Below are positions 7,901-16,375 of a DNA stretch of 22,471 nt, in pieces. Each line of letters opens with the position of its first letter. Position 1 is the stretch's first letter. Source of the DNA: Candidatus Gottesmanbacteria bacterium (GTDB lineage Bacteria > Patescibacteriota > Microgenomatia > JACPZF01); assembly GCA_016195615.1 (NCBI GenBank), contig JACPZF010000028.1:1-22471 (forward strand), given 5' to 3'. A program made the position numbers and the translations under genes. The notes beneath the pieces are model-generated. The model searched no databases and had not been told where the DNA came from. It saw only the letters and a program-made list of their open reading frames with translations.

Positions 7901-8412
7901 AGCACGTTAATAAAACCATTAAGGTGGGTGGCATTATTACGGAACTGCGGAAAATCTTAACCAAAAACGGCAGTAACGAAATGGCGATTGTTAAAATCGA
8001 GGACGATACGGGAAGTATCGAGGCTGTCGTTTTTCCCAAAATTTATACCTCTACTCATAGCTGCTGGATAGTCGACCAAGTAGTTATTATTAATGGTCGG
8101 GTTGATAATCGGGAAGAAAGATTATCTTTAATTGTCGAAAGCGCCTCTTCCTTAAGAGAGCTTGCGGCCGCTTCTCCGGCGGGGGAGTCTAAATTTCAAA
8201 GCGGGAACGATTTACAAGTTGTCATTCCGAAATCGGCTACACCCCACGATTTAGAAAAACTCAATTCTTTTTTAAAAAATAATCCCGGTTATGACCATAT
8301 TGTCTTAGTGTTTTCTAATAATAGCGGCGAGAAAAGGATTAACGTACCATTTGGGGTTTCTTTTACGGAAAATCTAAGGAAGAAAATTAGTGATCTTTGG
8401 AAAATTTCCTGA
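4948..8412 (+). CDS. dnaE: DNA polymerase III alpha subunit
   Basis: This is a 1154-residue replicative polymerase of the DnaE type. The N-terminal PHP domain begins VHLHSHTEFSLLDG and keeps metal-ligand-like residues: H6, H8, H10, the D41-H42 pair in ITDHG, and NDSHYV. The palm carries the catalytic Asp pair in PPDIDMDF (D400, D402) and a third Asp in KMDFLGIRNLS (D557). Next come FQLGGSGM, LFRPGPMDSIPEFI, YQDDVLM, and the helix-hairpin-helix region ending in AGYGFNKAHAVAYG. An OB-fold domain near residues 990-1070 (VGGIITELRKILTKNG onward) precedes a short C-terminal domain. A conserved PHP metal site suggests possible intrinsic proofreading, as in some bacterial DnaE proteins; this is inferred. 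An inverted repeat abuts the start. The next ATG, of atpZ/I, is 31 bases downstream. Confidence 0.97.
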   Translation: MAEFVHLHSHTEFSLLDGLAKISKLVARVKDLGMKALAITDHGAMYGVVHFYLKCKEEGIKPIIGVETYVAKRSYLDKEARVDAEPYHLLLLAKNEEGYKNLLKLVSIAHLEGYYYKPRIDMELLAKYHEGLIATSACLQGQLARTIREGDLDKAGKIAGTFSEILGEGNFYLELQDHPSISEQGKVNEEVVKLSKDLGLPLIATNDSHYVMPDDAEAQEVLLCVQTQKTLLDKNRSLSMIDSPDFYIKSPEQMLAAFLKYPEALKNTLEIAEKCNVELKTGSWVLPRFDVPEGYDGDSYLKKLAEDGLKTKISATPSKEVMERLNYELNIIAKKGYSTYFLIVADFVNWARNQGIIATTRGSAAGSLVSYLIGITTVNPLDYGLPFERFLTLERPLPPDIDMDFADLRRGEVIDYVRKKYGEDHVAQIITFGTMEARGGVRDAGRVLGMPYSEPDKIAKLIPIGAQGFPMTIQKALEITPELNQLYNTDEETKRLLTLAQKLEGVARHASTHAAGVVISPKPLTEYTPIQRESKGENIITQYDMYSIEPLGLLKMDFLGIRNLSILGSAVEVLKRERDIDIDLQKLPLDDKKAYTMLWQGDTMGVFQLGGSGMTRYVKELKPTSISDLAAMVALFRPGPMDSIPEFIERKHARRKVKLLDPRMEEILSQSYGVITYQDDVLMIAVKLAGYSWVEADKLRKAIGKKIPSEMKKQKEKFIDGCVKNGMDQERANKLWELIEPFAGYGFNKAHAVAYGLVAYQTAYVKAHFPVEFMTALLTAESQGTSGPSRNEKVGRAIFECRKMGIAVLSPDVNLSHVGFTIEKEDEKRVIRFGLSAIKNVGEAAIETILEGRSAGKFISLVDFCRRVDLSKVNKKTLESLIKAGALDQFGTRAAMLSSLDAILTTGHREKKLVSLGQASLFGEVEGKDGSEEVILKTMEEFDKRQLLSFEKELFGFYLTEHPMQAVLSLVRQQTSHSLGELSLEHVNKTIKVGGIITELRKILTKNGSNEMAIVKIEDDTGSIEAVVFPKIYTSTHSCWIVDQVVIINGRVDNREERLSLIVESASSLRELAAASPAGESKFQSGNDLQVVIPKSATPHDLEKLNSFLKNNPGYDHIVLVFSNNSGEKRINVPFGVSFTENLRKKISDLWKIS

Positions 8413-8443
8413 ACTCTTGACGAAAGCTAGAAAAGAAAATAGA

Positions 8444-8692
8444 ATGGAAATAAGTATTAAAAAAAGAGCTAAATCTAAGAACGAAAAAACCAAATTTATT
8501 TCGCTTCTTAGCACTTCTTTTGGCTTAGGTTTTGCAATTTCAGGGCCAATGGTGATAGGGGCGTTAATCGGTACCTATTTGGACAGGTTAATTGGTTCAT
8601 CGCCCAAATTGACGCTAGTGCTGATTTTTTGCGGGATAATTCTAGCTATCGGGAGTATTTATAAATATTTAAAAGAGAGTCAAGACGAATAA
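8444..8692 (+). CDS. AtpZ/AtpI-like small membrane protein of the ATP synthase operon
   Basis: This is an 82-residue protein with a basic N-terminus and two predicted membrane helices: roughly residues 25-45, containing FAISGPMVIGALIGTYLD, and 53-73. The GxxIGxYLDRLIGSSP linker is typical of AtpZ/AtpI proteins, which are encoded first in many F-type ATP synthase operons and help c-ring assembly or cation handling. The ATG at 8444 gives the family-typical N-terminus; a GTG at 8390 would add 18 residues overlapping the dnaE 3' end and is less likely. The atpB start follows 3 bases after the stop, which supports operon membership. Confidence 0.8.
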   Translation: MEISIKKRAKSKNEKTKFISLLSTSFGLGFAISGPMVIGALIGTYLDRLIGSSPKLTLVLIFCGIILAIGSIYKYLKESQDE

Positions 8693-8695
8693 CAC

Positions 8696-9427
8696 ATGCT
8701 ACATATTTCGCTCACAGCTGAAAAGATTGCCGAGATAGGTGGTTTTCCTATCACCAACTCGCTTTTTACCACGTGGTTGGTTATGGGAGTCCTCATTACT
8801 TTGGTCTTTCTAACGAGAAGTCGTTTGGCTCTTGTCCCAAGCCGTTTCCAGGTTGTTATGGAAGGTTTAGTCGGCGGCTTATATAATTTATTTGAATCAG
8901 TTACCGGGGAGAGGACCAAACTTTATTTTCCGCTCGTGGGAACGCTTTTTATTTTTATTATTTTTACCAACTGGATTGGTTTGCTTCCTGGTTTTGGCAC
9001 GATTGGTTTTAAAATGGTACAGGGCGGCAAAGAAATTTTTACCCCTATTTTTAGATCCGGTAACGCCGATTTAAATACCACCTTTGCTCTGGCGCTTATT
9101 TCAGTACTAACGATCCAATTTTTTGGGATTAAAACCTTGGGACTTACCTATTTTAAGCGTTTTTTAAATCTAAAAAGCCCGGTATACTTTTTCGTGGGAA
9201 TTCTTGATATTGTCAGCGAGTTTTCCAAAATTATATCTTTTGCGTTTCGTTTATTTGGGAATATTTTTGCCGGCGAAGTGCTTTTAGCTGTCATTGCTTT
9301 TTTGATGCCCGTTATTGCTCCGATTCCTTTTTTGGGATTGGAGGTTTTTGTCGGTTTTATTCAGGCCTTGGTTTTTTCCATGCTCACAGCCGCATTTCTA
9401 AGTGCCGCAACCGCTAGTGGTCATTAA
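8696..9427 (+). CDS. atpB: F-type ATP synthase subunit a
   Basis: This 243-residue integral membrane subunit forms the proton half-channels beside the c-ring. The essential Arg is R185 in FAFRLFGNIFAGEVLLAVI. NWIGLLPGFG and the C-terminal FVGFIQALVFSMLTAAFLSAA are also typical. Several strongly hydrophobic segments are present, as expected for the five or six helices of the family. The start at 8696 follows the atpZ/I-like stop by 3 bases and has no Shine-Dalgarno, suggesting translational coupling. The atpE gene follows after a 52-base AT-rich spacer. Confidence 0.96.
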   Translation: MLHISLTAEKIAEIGGFPITNSLFTTWLVMGVLITLVFLTRSRLALVPSRFQVVMEGLVGGLYNLFESVTGERTKLYFPLVGTLFIFIIFTNWIGLLPGFGTIGFKMVQGGKEIFTPIFRSGNADLNTTFALALISVLTIQFFGIKTLGLTYFKRFLNLKSPVYFFVGILDIVSEFSKIISFAFRLFGNIFAGEVLLAVIAFLMPVIAPIPFLGLEVFVGFIQALVFSMLTAAFLSAATASGH

Positions 9428-9452
9428 GAAGGATATTTGGTAAAATCGTTAA

Positions 9453-9702
<250 letters not shown>

Positions 9703-9704
<2 letters not shown>

Positions 9705-9738
9705 GTGACTTAAGTTACCCAGGTGACTTAGGTAACTT
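9703..9738 (+). repeat. Tandem 9-mer array between atpE and atpF (ARGTNACYT, 4 units)
   Basis: Four contiguous 9-base units are seen: AAGTGACTT, AAGTTACCC, AGGTGACTT, AGGTAACTT. The array begins within the atpE TAA. TAAGTTACC (9711-9719) and GGTAACTTA (9731-9739) can form a 9-bp stem. A closely related array lies between atpD and atpC (14430-14465). Confidence 0.88.
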
Positions 9739-9750
9739 AGAATTAATTTT

Positions 9751-10260
9751 ATGGAAAAACTTGGCATCGAACCCATTTTGCTTTTAACACAAGTGATTAA
9801 TTTCTCGATTCTAGTAATCGTTCTTACCAAATTTTTATACAAACCCATTTTAAAAATGCTCGATGAGAGAAAGAGAAAGATTGAGGAAGGACTGGCTTTA
9901 TCTAGAGAGATGGCGACTAAAAAGGAAGAGCTGGATAGAGATAGAGAAAAAGTATTAGACCGGGCCAAAAATGAAGGAGCTAAAATCATCGAGGAATATA
10001 AGGCCCAGGCCAAGAAAATGGAAGCAGAAATAATTGCCTCTGCTAACGAAGAAGCCAAAAGACTCAAAGAAAAAGCGAAAACCGATCAGGAAGAAGAAAA
10101 GAAAAAAATGTGGAGCGATTTAAGAAAACAATTATTTATTCTGGCGCTGGAAATGTCGCGAAAAGTTGTCGGCGAGGTCTTAAATGATAAAGCCCAAAGA
10201 CTGATTTTAGAAAGGAAACTCAAGCTTTTAGAAAGCGAGAAGAGGGAAAATGTCAACTAA
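9751..10260 (+). CDS. atpF: F-type ATP synthase subunit b
   Basis: This 169-residue peripheral-stalk subunit has one N-terminal membrane helix (about residues 7-30, ILLLTQVINFSILVIVLTKF). The conserved YKPILKMLDERKRKIEEGL follows, then a long Lys/Glu-rich alpha-helical coiled coil to the C-terminus. It anchors the stator to subunit a and holds F1 through delta. It overlaps atpH by 11 bases, which suggests coupled translation. A repeat array fills the spacer in front, and no Shine-Dalgarno is present. Only one b gene is seen, so a b2 homodimer is expected. Confidence 0.95.
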   Translation: MEKLGIEPILLLTQVINFSILVIVLTKFLYKPILKMLDERKRKIEEGLALSREMATKKEELDRDREKVLDRAKNEGAKIIEEYKAQAKKMEAEIIASANEEAKRLKEKAKTDQEEEKKKMWSDLRKQLFILALEMSRKVVGEVLNDKAQRLILERKLKLLESEKRENVN

Positions 10261-10591
10261 CAATGACAGCGTTATCGTTAAAGGTATTTTAGCCGTACTG
10301 GCTAAAAAAAAACTCGATTCCAACCTAGATGGCGTCAGCAAAAGTTTGCAAAAAATTACAAGTGAAAGATCCAAAGACAAAAAAGCGGTCGTCTGGTCGG
10401 TAGTTGCCTTAAATAAAGTGATGCTCTGTCGCGTAAAAAAAGTTATTAAGGAAACTTCCGGCAAAGACGTCGAAGTCGAAAACAAAATCAATACCAGTCT
10501 TATCGGAGGGCTAAAAATTGAATACGGCGACCTTATGATTGACGCCACACTGCAAAACGATTTTCAAAAATTACAACATCTTGTTTCTTAG
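10250..10591 (+). CDS. atpH: F-type ATP synthase subunit delta, short form
   Basis: This 113-residue protein matches only the C-terminal part of delta/OSCP. The signature [22 protein letters not shown] (about 80-101) corresponds to the family motif DPSLIGGxxxxxGxxxIDxS, followed by a final helix FQKLQHLV. Usual bacterial delta has about 175-180 residues. Most of the N-terminal six-helix domain, which binds the N-terminus of alpha at the top of F1, is missing. The position between atpF and atpA is the standard one. Overlap with atpF by 11 bases and a 5-base gap to atpA show tight coupling. A weak GAGG lies before the ATG. The atpF frame occupies the upstream sequence, so the gene was not simply called too short. 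Confidence 0.88.
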   Translation: MSTNNDSVIVKGILAVLAKKKLDSNLDGVSKSLQKITSERSKDKKAVVWSVVALNKVMLCRVKKVIKETSGKDVEVENKINTSLIGGLKIEYGDLMIDATLQNDFQKLQHLVS

Positions 10592-10596
10592 AGTTT

Positions 10597-12102
10597 ATGC
10601 CAACTTTAAACAGCCAAGTAATCGCCGACGAAATCTTAAAAAGAATAGAAGCATATCAACCGACTTTGGAAAAAGCGGCAGTCGGAAAGATTCTAACCCT
10701 AGCCGACGGTGTGGCCAAAGTTTCAGGATTATCAGGAGTCAGCTATGCCGAAATGTTGGAATTTCCTCAGGGAATTTTTGGGGTGGCGATCAATTTGGAA
10801 GAAGAGACAATCGGTGTTATCATCCTTGGTGACTATCTCCGGCTCCGTGAAGGCGATGAGGTCAAAGCGACGGGAAAACTTTTATCCATTCCGGTTGGTA
10901 ATGAATTCATCGGCCGCGTGGTCAATCCTCTTGGAGAACCTATTGACGGCCGGGGGAAAGTGCAAACCAAAACGTTTTATCCTCTCGAGAAAATAGCTCC
11001 GGGCGTAGTGGATAGACAGCCGGTAAACGTACCGCTGCAAACAGGAATAAAAGCGATCGACAGCATGATTCCTATCGGCCGGGGCCAAAGAGAACTTATT
11101 ATTGGCGATCGAGGAACGGGTAAAACGGCCTTGGTTATTGATACCATTATTAATCAGAAAAAGGAAAACGTCATTTGCATCTATGTGGCAATTGGGCAAA
11201 AGGCTTCTCGTATTGCGCAAGTTGTCGATGCTTTGGAAAAAAATAAAGCTCTTTCTCATACCATAATTGTGACCGCTAATGCTTCTGATCCGGTGTCCCT
11301 GCAATACATCGCTCCTTATGCTGGTTGTGCGATGGGTGAATATTTTATGGATCAGGGTAAAGACGCCCTGGTAATTTATGATGATCTTTCCAAACACGCC
11401 TGGGCCTATCGCCAAATTTCTTTAATTTTAAGAAGACCATCAGGAAGAGAAGCCTATCCTGGAGACGTGTTCTATTTGCACTCGAAGCTCCTCGAAAGGG
11501 CTTGTCGGCTGACGCCCCAAAAAGGCGGGGGTTCCTTGACGGCCTTGCCGATTATTGAAACTCAAGCGGGAGACATTTCGGCTTACATCCCGACCAACGT
11601 TATTTCTATTACCGACGGACAGATTTTTTTGGAACCGGATTTATTTTTTGCGGGCGTTAGGCCGGCTATTAGCGTGGGGCTATCAGTCTCCCGGGTCGGC
11701 GGTACCGCCCAAGTTAAGGCGATGAAACAGGTAGCTGGTAAACTGAGACTTGATTTAGCCCAATACCGGGAACTAGCGGCTTTTGCGCAATTTGCCACTG
11801 ATCTAGACCCAGCCACGAAACAGCAGATTGAGCGGGGTATGCGTATGGCGGAACTTCTAAAACAAGGGCAATTTAAGCCCATGGCTCTGGAAGATCAAGT
11901 AGTTTTGCTATGGGCGGGAACGCAGGGGTTCCTAGACGGTTTGGCTGTGGAAAGGGTGGCCGAATTTGAGGAAAAATATTTAAGTTTTCTTAAAACCTTG
12001 CATGCTAAACTCCCAGAGGAGATTAAAAAAGCCAAAAAAATCGAGGAAAAAACGGAAAAGGAGCTGAAAAAAGCAACGGAAGAATTTAAAAAGAAATTCT
12101 AA
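10597..12102 (+). CDS. atpA: F-type ATP synthase subunit alpha
   Basis: This 501-residue F1 subunit carries the non-catalytic nucleotide sites. The N-terminal beta barrel includes [16 protein letters not shown] and SYAEMLEF. The P-loop is GDRGTGKT (170-177). Also present are [67 protein letters not shown], and the arginine-finger segment SVSRVGG. Length is close to the family norm. It follows atpH by 5 bases; a palindromic repeat fills the spacer to atpG. Confidence 0.98.
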   Translation: MPTLNSQVIADEILKRIEAYQPTLEKAAVGKILTLADGVAKVSGLSGVSYAEMLEFPQGIFGVAINLEEETIGVIILGDYLRLREGDEVKATGKLLSIPVGNEFIGRVVNPLGEPIDGRGKVQTKTFYPLEKIAPGVVDRQPVNVPLQTGIKAIDSMIPIGRGQRELIIGDRGTGKTALVIDTIINQKKENVICIYVAIGQKASRIAQVVDALEKNKALSHTIIVTANASDPVSLQYIAPYAGCAMGEYFMDQGKDALVIYDDLSKHAWAYRQISLILRRPSGREAYPGDVFYLHSKLLERACRLTPQKGGGSLTALPIIETQAGDISAYIPTNVISITDGQIFLEPDLFFAGVRPAISVGLSVSRVGGTAQVKAMKQVAGKLRLDLAQYRELAAFAQFATDLDPATKQQIERGMRMAELLKQGQFKPMALEDQVVLLWAGTQGFLDGLAVERVAEFEEKYLSFLKTLHAKLPEEIKKAKKIEEKTEKELKKATEEFKKKF

Positions 12103-12110
12103 TAAAAATT

Positions 12111-12154
12111 GATTCTGGACCCGCCTGGCGGTGAGGCAAGCAAGCCAGAATGAC
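12111..12154 (+). repeat. Palindromic repeat element between atpA and atpG
   Basis: ATTCTGG (12112-12118) and CCAGAAT (12145-12151) are perfect reverse complements. Inside them GCCT (12123-12126) and AGGC (12134-12137) form a second short stem. The ends GATTCTGG and CCAGAATGAC resemble a class of small GC-richer palindromic repeats scattered in many bacterial genomes. It is more GC-rich than the surrounding spacers and occupies most of the 63-base gap. Mobility is inferred from the form only. Confidence 0.65.
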
Positions 12155-12165
12155 CAAGTAAAAGT

Positions 12166-13023
12166 ATGAGCAGTACAAGATTAATCAGAAGAAGAATAAA
12201 GTCGGCTAAAAATATCGCCCAGATTACCAAAGCGATGGAAATGGTGGCCGCGGCCAAAATGAGAAAAGCGCAAAATATCGCCTTAGCGGGAAAACCGTAC
12301 GCAGAGAAAATTTATCAAGCCGTTTTTGAGCTGGCTAAAAGATGCGATGTCAAAGAGCACCCTTTGCTTTTAAAAAACATAGGCTCGGAAAAGAAGTTAG
12401 CTGTTTTAATTACCACAAATAAGGGTCTTTGCGGCGGCCTAAACACCAATTTATTGCGGGCGGTAAGCCGCTTTTTTAAAGAAAAGAATAGTTGCGACTT
12501 CATCACTGTCGGCAAAAAGGGAGAAAATTTTGTTGTGCGAACGGAGCGAAAATTGGTCGCAAGTTTTGGCCAAACGGGGTCTTTTAGTAATCAGGCTGGC
12601 GCGGTAATCAATTTAGTAATCAGTGAATATTTAAGCCAAAAATACCAAGAATTTTTTTTAATTTACAATAATTTTATTACGGCTTTAAAGCTTGAACCAA
12701 CCCTAAAAAAATTATTGCCCCTGGGAGTTGTAGAAGAAGATGAAAGTTTGCCCAAAACGGATTTCTCGGAATTTATTGTAGAGCCAAATTACGATCAATT
12801 ATTTGAGGCTTTAATTCCTCATTATTTGGAAAATCAACTTCGCAGTGCCATTTATGAGGCCGAAGCGAGTGAACACTCGGCCCGAATGATGGCCATGAAA
12901 AATGCCACCGATAACGCTTTGGAACTTATGACAGAGTTGACCTTGGCCTATAACAAAGTTAGACAAGAAAAAATTACTTATGAAATAGCGGATATGGTGA
13001 CGGCGAGAATGGCGGTAGAATAG
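12166..13023 (+). CDS. atpG: F-type ATP synthase subunit gamma
   Basis: This 285-residue protein is the central rotor shaft. The N-terminal helix carries IKSAKNIAQITKAMEMVAAAKMRKAQ-type signature residues, the middle domain has TTNKGLCGGLNTNL, and the C-terminal helix includes EASEHSARMMAMKNATDNA and ends KITYEIADMVTARMAVE. These two coiled-coil helices insert into the alpha3beta3 ring. The length is normal. There is no Shine-Dalgarno; the start is preceded by AAGTAAAAGT after a palindromic repeat. An 8-mer array follows the stop and reaches into the atpD start. Confidence 0.97.
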   Translation: MSSTRLIRRRIKSAKNIAQITKAMEMVAAAKMRKAQNIALAGKPYAEKIYQAVFELAKRCDVKEHPLLLKNIGSEKKLAVLITTNKGLCGGLNTNLLRAVSRFFKEKNSCDFITVGKKGENFVVRTERKLVASFGQTGSFSNQAGAVINLVISEYLSQKYQEFFLIYNNFITALKLEPTLKKLLPLGVVEEDESLPKTDFSEFIVEPNYDQLFEALIPHYLENQLRSAIYEAEASEHSARMMAMKNATDNALELMTELTLAYNKVRQEKITYEIADMVTARMAVE

Positions 13024-13028
13024 TATAA

Positions 13029-14429
<1,401 letters not shown>

Positions 14430-14431
<2 letters not shown>

Positions 14432-14465
14432 GTTACCTAAGTGACTTAGGTGACTTAAGTTACTT
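14430..14465 (+). repeat. Tandem 9-mer array between atpD and atpC (ARGTNACYT, 4 units)
   Basis: Four contiguous 9-base units are seen: AGGTTACCT, AAGTGACTT, AGGTGACTT, AAGTTACTT. The array starts within the atpD TAG and ends 5 bases before the atpC ATG. CCTAAGT and ACTTAGG (14436-14450) form a perfect palindrome around one central base. It is the same family as 9703-9738. Confidence 0.88.
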
Positions 14466-14470
14466 AATTT

Positions 14471-14902
14471 ATGAACAGCTTTCACTTCGAAATCATTACT
14501 CCCGGAGGCATTGCCTTTGAAGACGATGTCGACATGGTCACGGCGCCGGCGAGCGAAGGCGTCGTTGGCATTCTTCCCCACCACGCGCCTTTTTTTTCAT
14601 CCTTGAAAGAAGGTGAAATTATCATTAAAAAAGGCAGCGACGAATTTTCTCTTTCCTTAGGAGGCGGTTTTATCACGGTTACACCTGAGAAAACAACCAT
14701 TCTTGTGACCAAAGCGGTTCATGCTGACGAACTAAACGCCGAAAGTGTGGAAAAAGCGAAAAAAGCGGCAGAGGAGGCCTTAAAGAATAAACCGCAAGGC
14801 GAGGAGTTAAGAGCCGCCCAGTCGATATTGCGAAGTTCTTTAGTCGATCTTGAAATCTTGCGCAAAATTCAAGTCAAAAGATCCGCCAAAGGCAGATTTT
14901 AA
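14471..14902 (+). CDS. atpC: F-type ATP synthase subunit epsilon
   Basis: This 143-residue subunit joins gamma to the c-ring and can regulate ATP hydrolysis. The N-terminal beta-sandwich begins FHFEIITPGGIAFEDDVDMV and includes VGILPHHAPFFSSLKEGE and LSLGGGFITVTPEKTTILV. A C-terminal helical hairpin (about 85-135, Ala/Glu/Lys-rich) follows. It is last in the operon. A 99-base AT-rich spacer follows, with promoter-like sequences for the next gene. No hairpin terminator specific to atpC is seen other than the element at 14966-14990. Confidence 0.96.
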   Translation: MNSFHFEIITPGGIAFEDDVDMVTAPASEGVVGILPHHAPFFSSLKEGEIIIKKGSDEFSLSLGGGFITVTPEKTTILVTKAVHADELNAESVEKAKKAAEEALKNKPQGEELRAAQSILRSSLVDLEILRKIQVKRSAKGRF

Positions 14903-14903
14903 A

Positions 14904-14959
14904 TTGACGTGGTTTGATATAAAAAGATAATATCATCATTTAGCTAAATTTGATATAAT
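14904..14959 (+). promoter_or_regulatory. Promoter-like sequences upstream of the GH1 gene
   Basis: TTGACG (14904-14909) with GATAAT (14926-14931) and a 16-base spacer form a sigma70-like pair. A perfect TATAAT stands at 14954-14959 with no good -35. Initiation about seven bases after that TATAAT would place the 5' end at the first base of the hairpin at 14966. Both are predictions by consensus only. Confidence 0.5.
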
Positions 14960-14965
14960 GTGACT

Positions 14966-14990
14966 CTAGAACTATAGGTTCTGGTTTTTT
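14966..14990 (+). terminator. Hairpin plus T-tract before the GH1 gene (terminator or leader hairpin)
   Basis: CTAGAAC (14966-14972) pairs with GTTCTGG (14978-14984), one G-T wobble, around a 5-base loop; six T follow. This is a short intrinsic-terminator-like form. The same 3' arm and T-run occur before upp (18144-18157). It could end atpC transcripts, or be the 5' leader of the GH1 mRNA, because a TATAAT lies just upstream. Confidence 0.6.
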
Positions 14991-15001
14991 AGGACAATAA
15001 A

Positions 15002-16375
15002 ATGCTTAATGACATAGTTTTACCTCATGATTTTACATTTGGAATTGCTGAATCAGATTTACAAACTGTAGGTTCATTTTATCCGCAAAAATTTGAAAAA
15101 TCACAAAAAACTATGTGGGAAATATTCGCCAAACGAAAGGAAATTGATGTTCCTCTATATGGTTCATATAAATATTTAAAATATAAAGACGATGCAAAAT
15201 TAATAACAGATCTTGGAGTAAAGGCCTACCGTACGTCTGTTTCAATGTCTAGAACAATCGATAAAATGGGAAAAGTCAATAAGACTGCGTTTAAATGGTA
15301 TAGAAATTATTTACACTTGATCAAGTCCAAAGGGATAAAAATACATTTATGTTTGTACCATTGGGAAGCGCCAGAAATTTTTTCCCAAGAAGGTATTTTA
15401 AATATAAATTTTCTTGACTATTTTCTTAAACATATAAAAATCACTGAAGAATACCTATCCGATTTAGTTGACTTCTACGTTCCGATTAATGAATCTTGGT
15501 GTATTAGTTATCTTTCTTATTTTGTTGGCATACAGGCACCCGGTTATAAAAGTTTGGAAAAGTTTTTTCAAGCGTACTTTAAAGTAATTCATTTACAAAC
15601 AGAAGCCATTCAATATCTTAAATCTAAAAATCCCAAAAATAAGATCGGACTTATTAACATCCATTTTCCAACCTATATCCAAACACAGTTTGTGAGCGAT
15701 AGTAAATATCTTAAGGCAAGAAATTTAGCCGACAATATAACGAATTATATTTTTAGCGACCCTTTCTTTATGGGAGAAATCAGCGAGGTTGTGATGCACA
15801 CTTTTAAAAAACTATTCCCGAAAAACCATAAAGATATTATAAAGAAGGCAAAACTAGGGAATTTAATTGATTATTATGGGATAAATTATTACAATAGCCA
15901 ATATGTTAAACCGGCAAAGAGCGATTTTGGTTACGAACAAGTTATTCCGAAAAACGCGATGAGAAACAGTTTGGGATGGCCTGTTTCCTTACCACCGTAC
16001 TACCCAAATGGTTTAACTGATATTCTATTATTATATTCACGAAGATATGCCAAATTTGGACTAAAAAGCCTTATGGTAAGCGAAAATGGCGTACCTTTAA
16101 ACACGAAGTATAGAAAAAATGAAATTCCAAACGATGACTTTAGGATTTATTTCATAAATAAACATTTAGAGCAAATCCAAAAGGCCGTGTCGGAAGGTGC
16201 AAAAGTTGATGGATATTTCCTCTGGACCTTGCTTGATAATTACGAATGGCAGGAAGGTTATAGGCCTGAAAGCGCCTTCGGAATTGTTGCTCTTGATAAA
16301 AAAACGGGGAAACGAATTCCTAAAAAAAGCTATTTTTGGTACCAAAAATTAATAAAAAATGCTTCCAGAATATGA
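15002..16375 (+). CDS. Glycoside hydrolase family 1 (beta-glycosidase)
   Basis: This 457-residue GH1 TIM-barrel protein is of normal family length, with no signal peptide, so it is probably cytoplasmic. Sugar-site landmarks are an N-terminal FTFGIAESDLQ (family FxxGxAxSxxQ), YHWEAP, NES with acid/base E164 (usually NEP), SENG with nucleophile E361, and DNYEWQEGY near the end. Both catalytic Glu are present, so retaining beta-glycosidase activity is plausible; substrate (gluco-, galacto-, phospho-) cannot be told. It overlaps the next gene by 4 bases (ATGA), so the two are co-translated. Codon use looks more A/T-rich than in the atp genes, and the pair interrupts housekeeping genes. This suggests acquisition, but the codon bias was judged by eye. 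Confidence 0.93.
   Translation: MLNDIVLPHDFTFGIAESDLQTVGSFYPQKFEKSQKTMWEIFAKRKEIDVPLYGSYKYLKYKDDAKLITDLGVKAYRTSVSMSRTIDKMGKVNKTAFKWYRNYLHLIKSKGIKIHLCLYHWEAPEIFSQEGILNINFLDYFLKHIKITEEYLSDLVDFYVPINESWCISYLSYFVGIQAPGYKSLEKFFQAYFKVIHLQTEAIQYLKSKNPKNKIGLINIHFPTYIQTQFVSDSKYLKARNLADNITNYIFSDPFFMGEISEVVMHTFKKLFPKNHKDIIKKAKLGNLIDYYGINYYNSQYVKPAKSDFGYEQVIPKNAMRNSLGWPVSLPPYYPNGLTDILLLYSRRYAKFGLKSLMVSENGVPLNTKYRKNEIPNDDFRIYFINKHLEQIQKAVSEGAKVDGYFLWTLLDNYEWQEGYRPESAFGIVALDKKTGKRIPKKSYFWYQKLIKNASRI

Noticed and set aside
8390..8443. GTG start for the AtpZ/I-like gene
   Set aside because: It would overlap the dnaE end and add 18 residues before the normal basic N-terminus; the ATG at 8444 is sufficient.
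10882..11415. 177-aa reading frame on the minus strand
   Set aside because: It lies wholly inside atpA, whose frame is intact and strongly conserved; its product resembles no protein I know and is a shadow frame.
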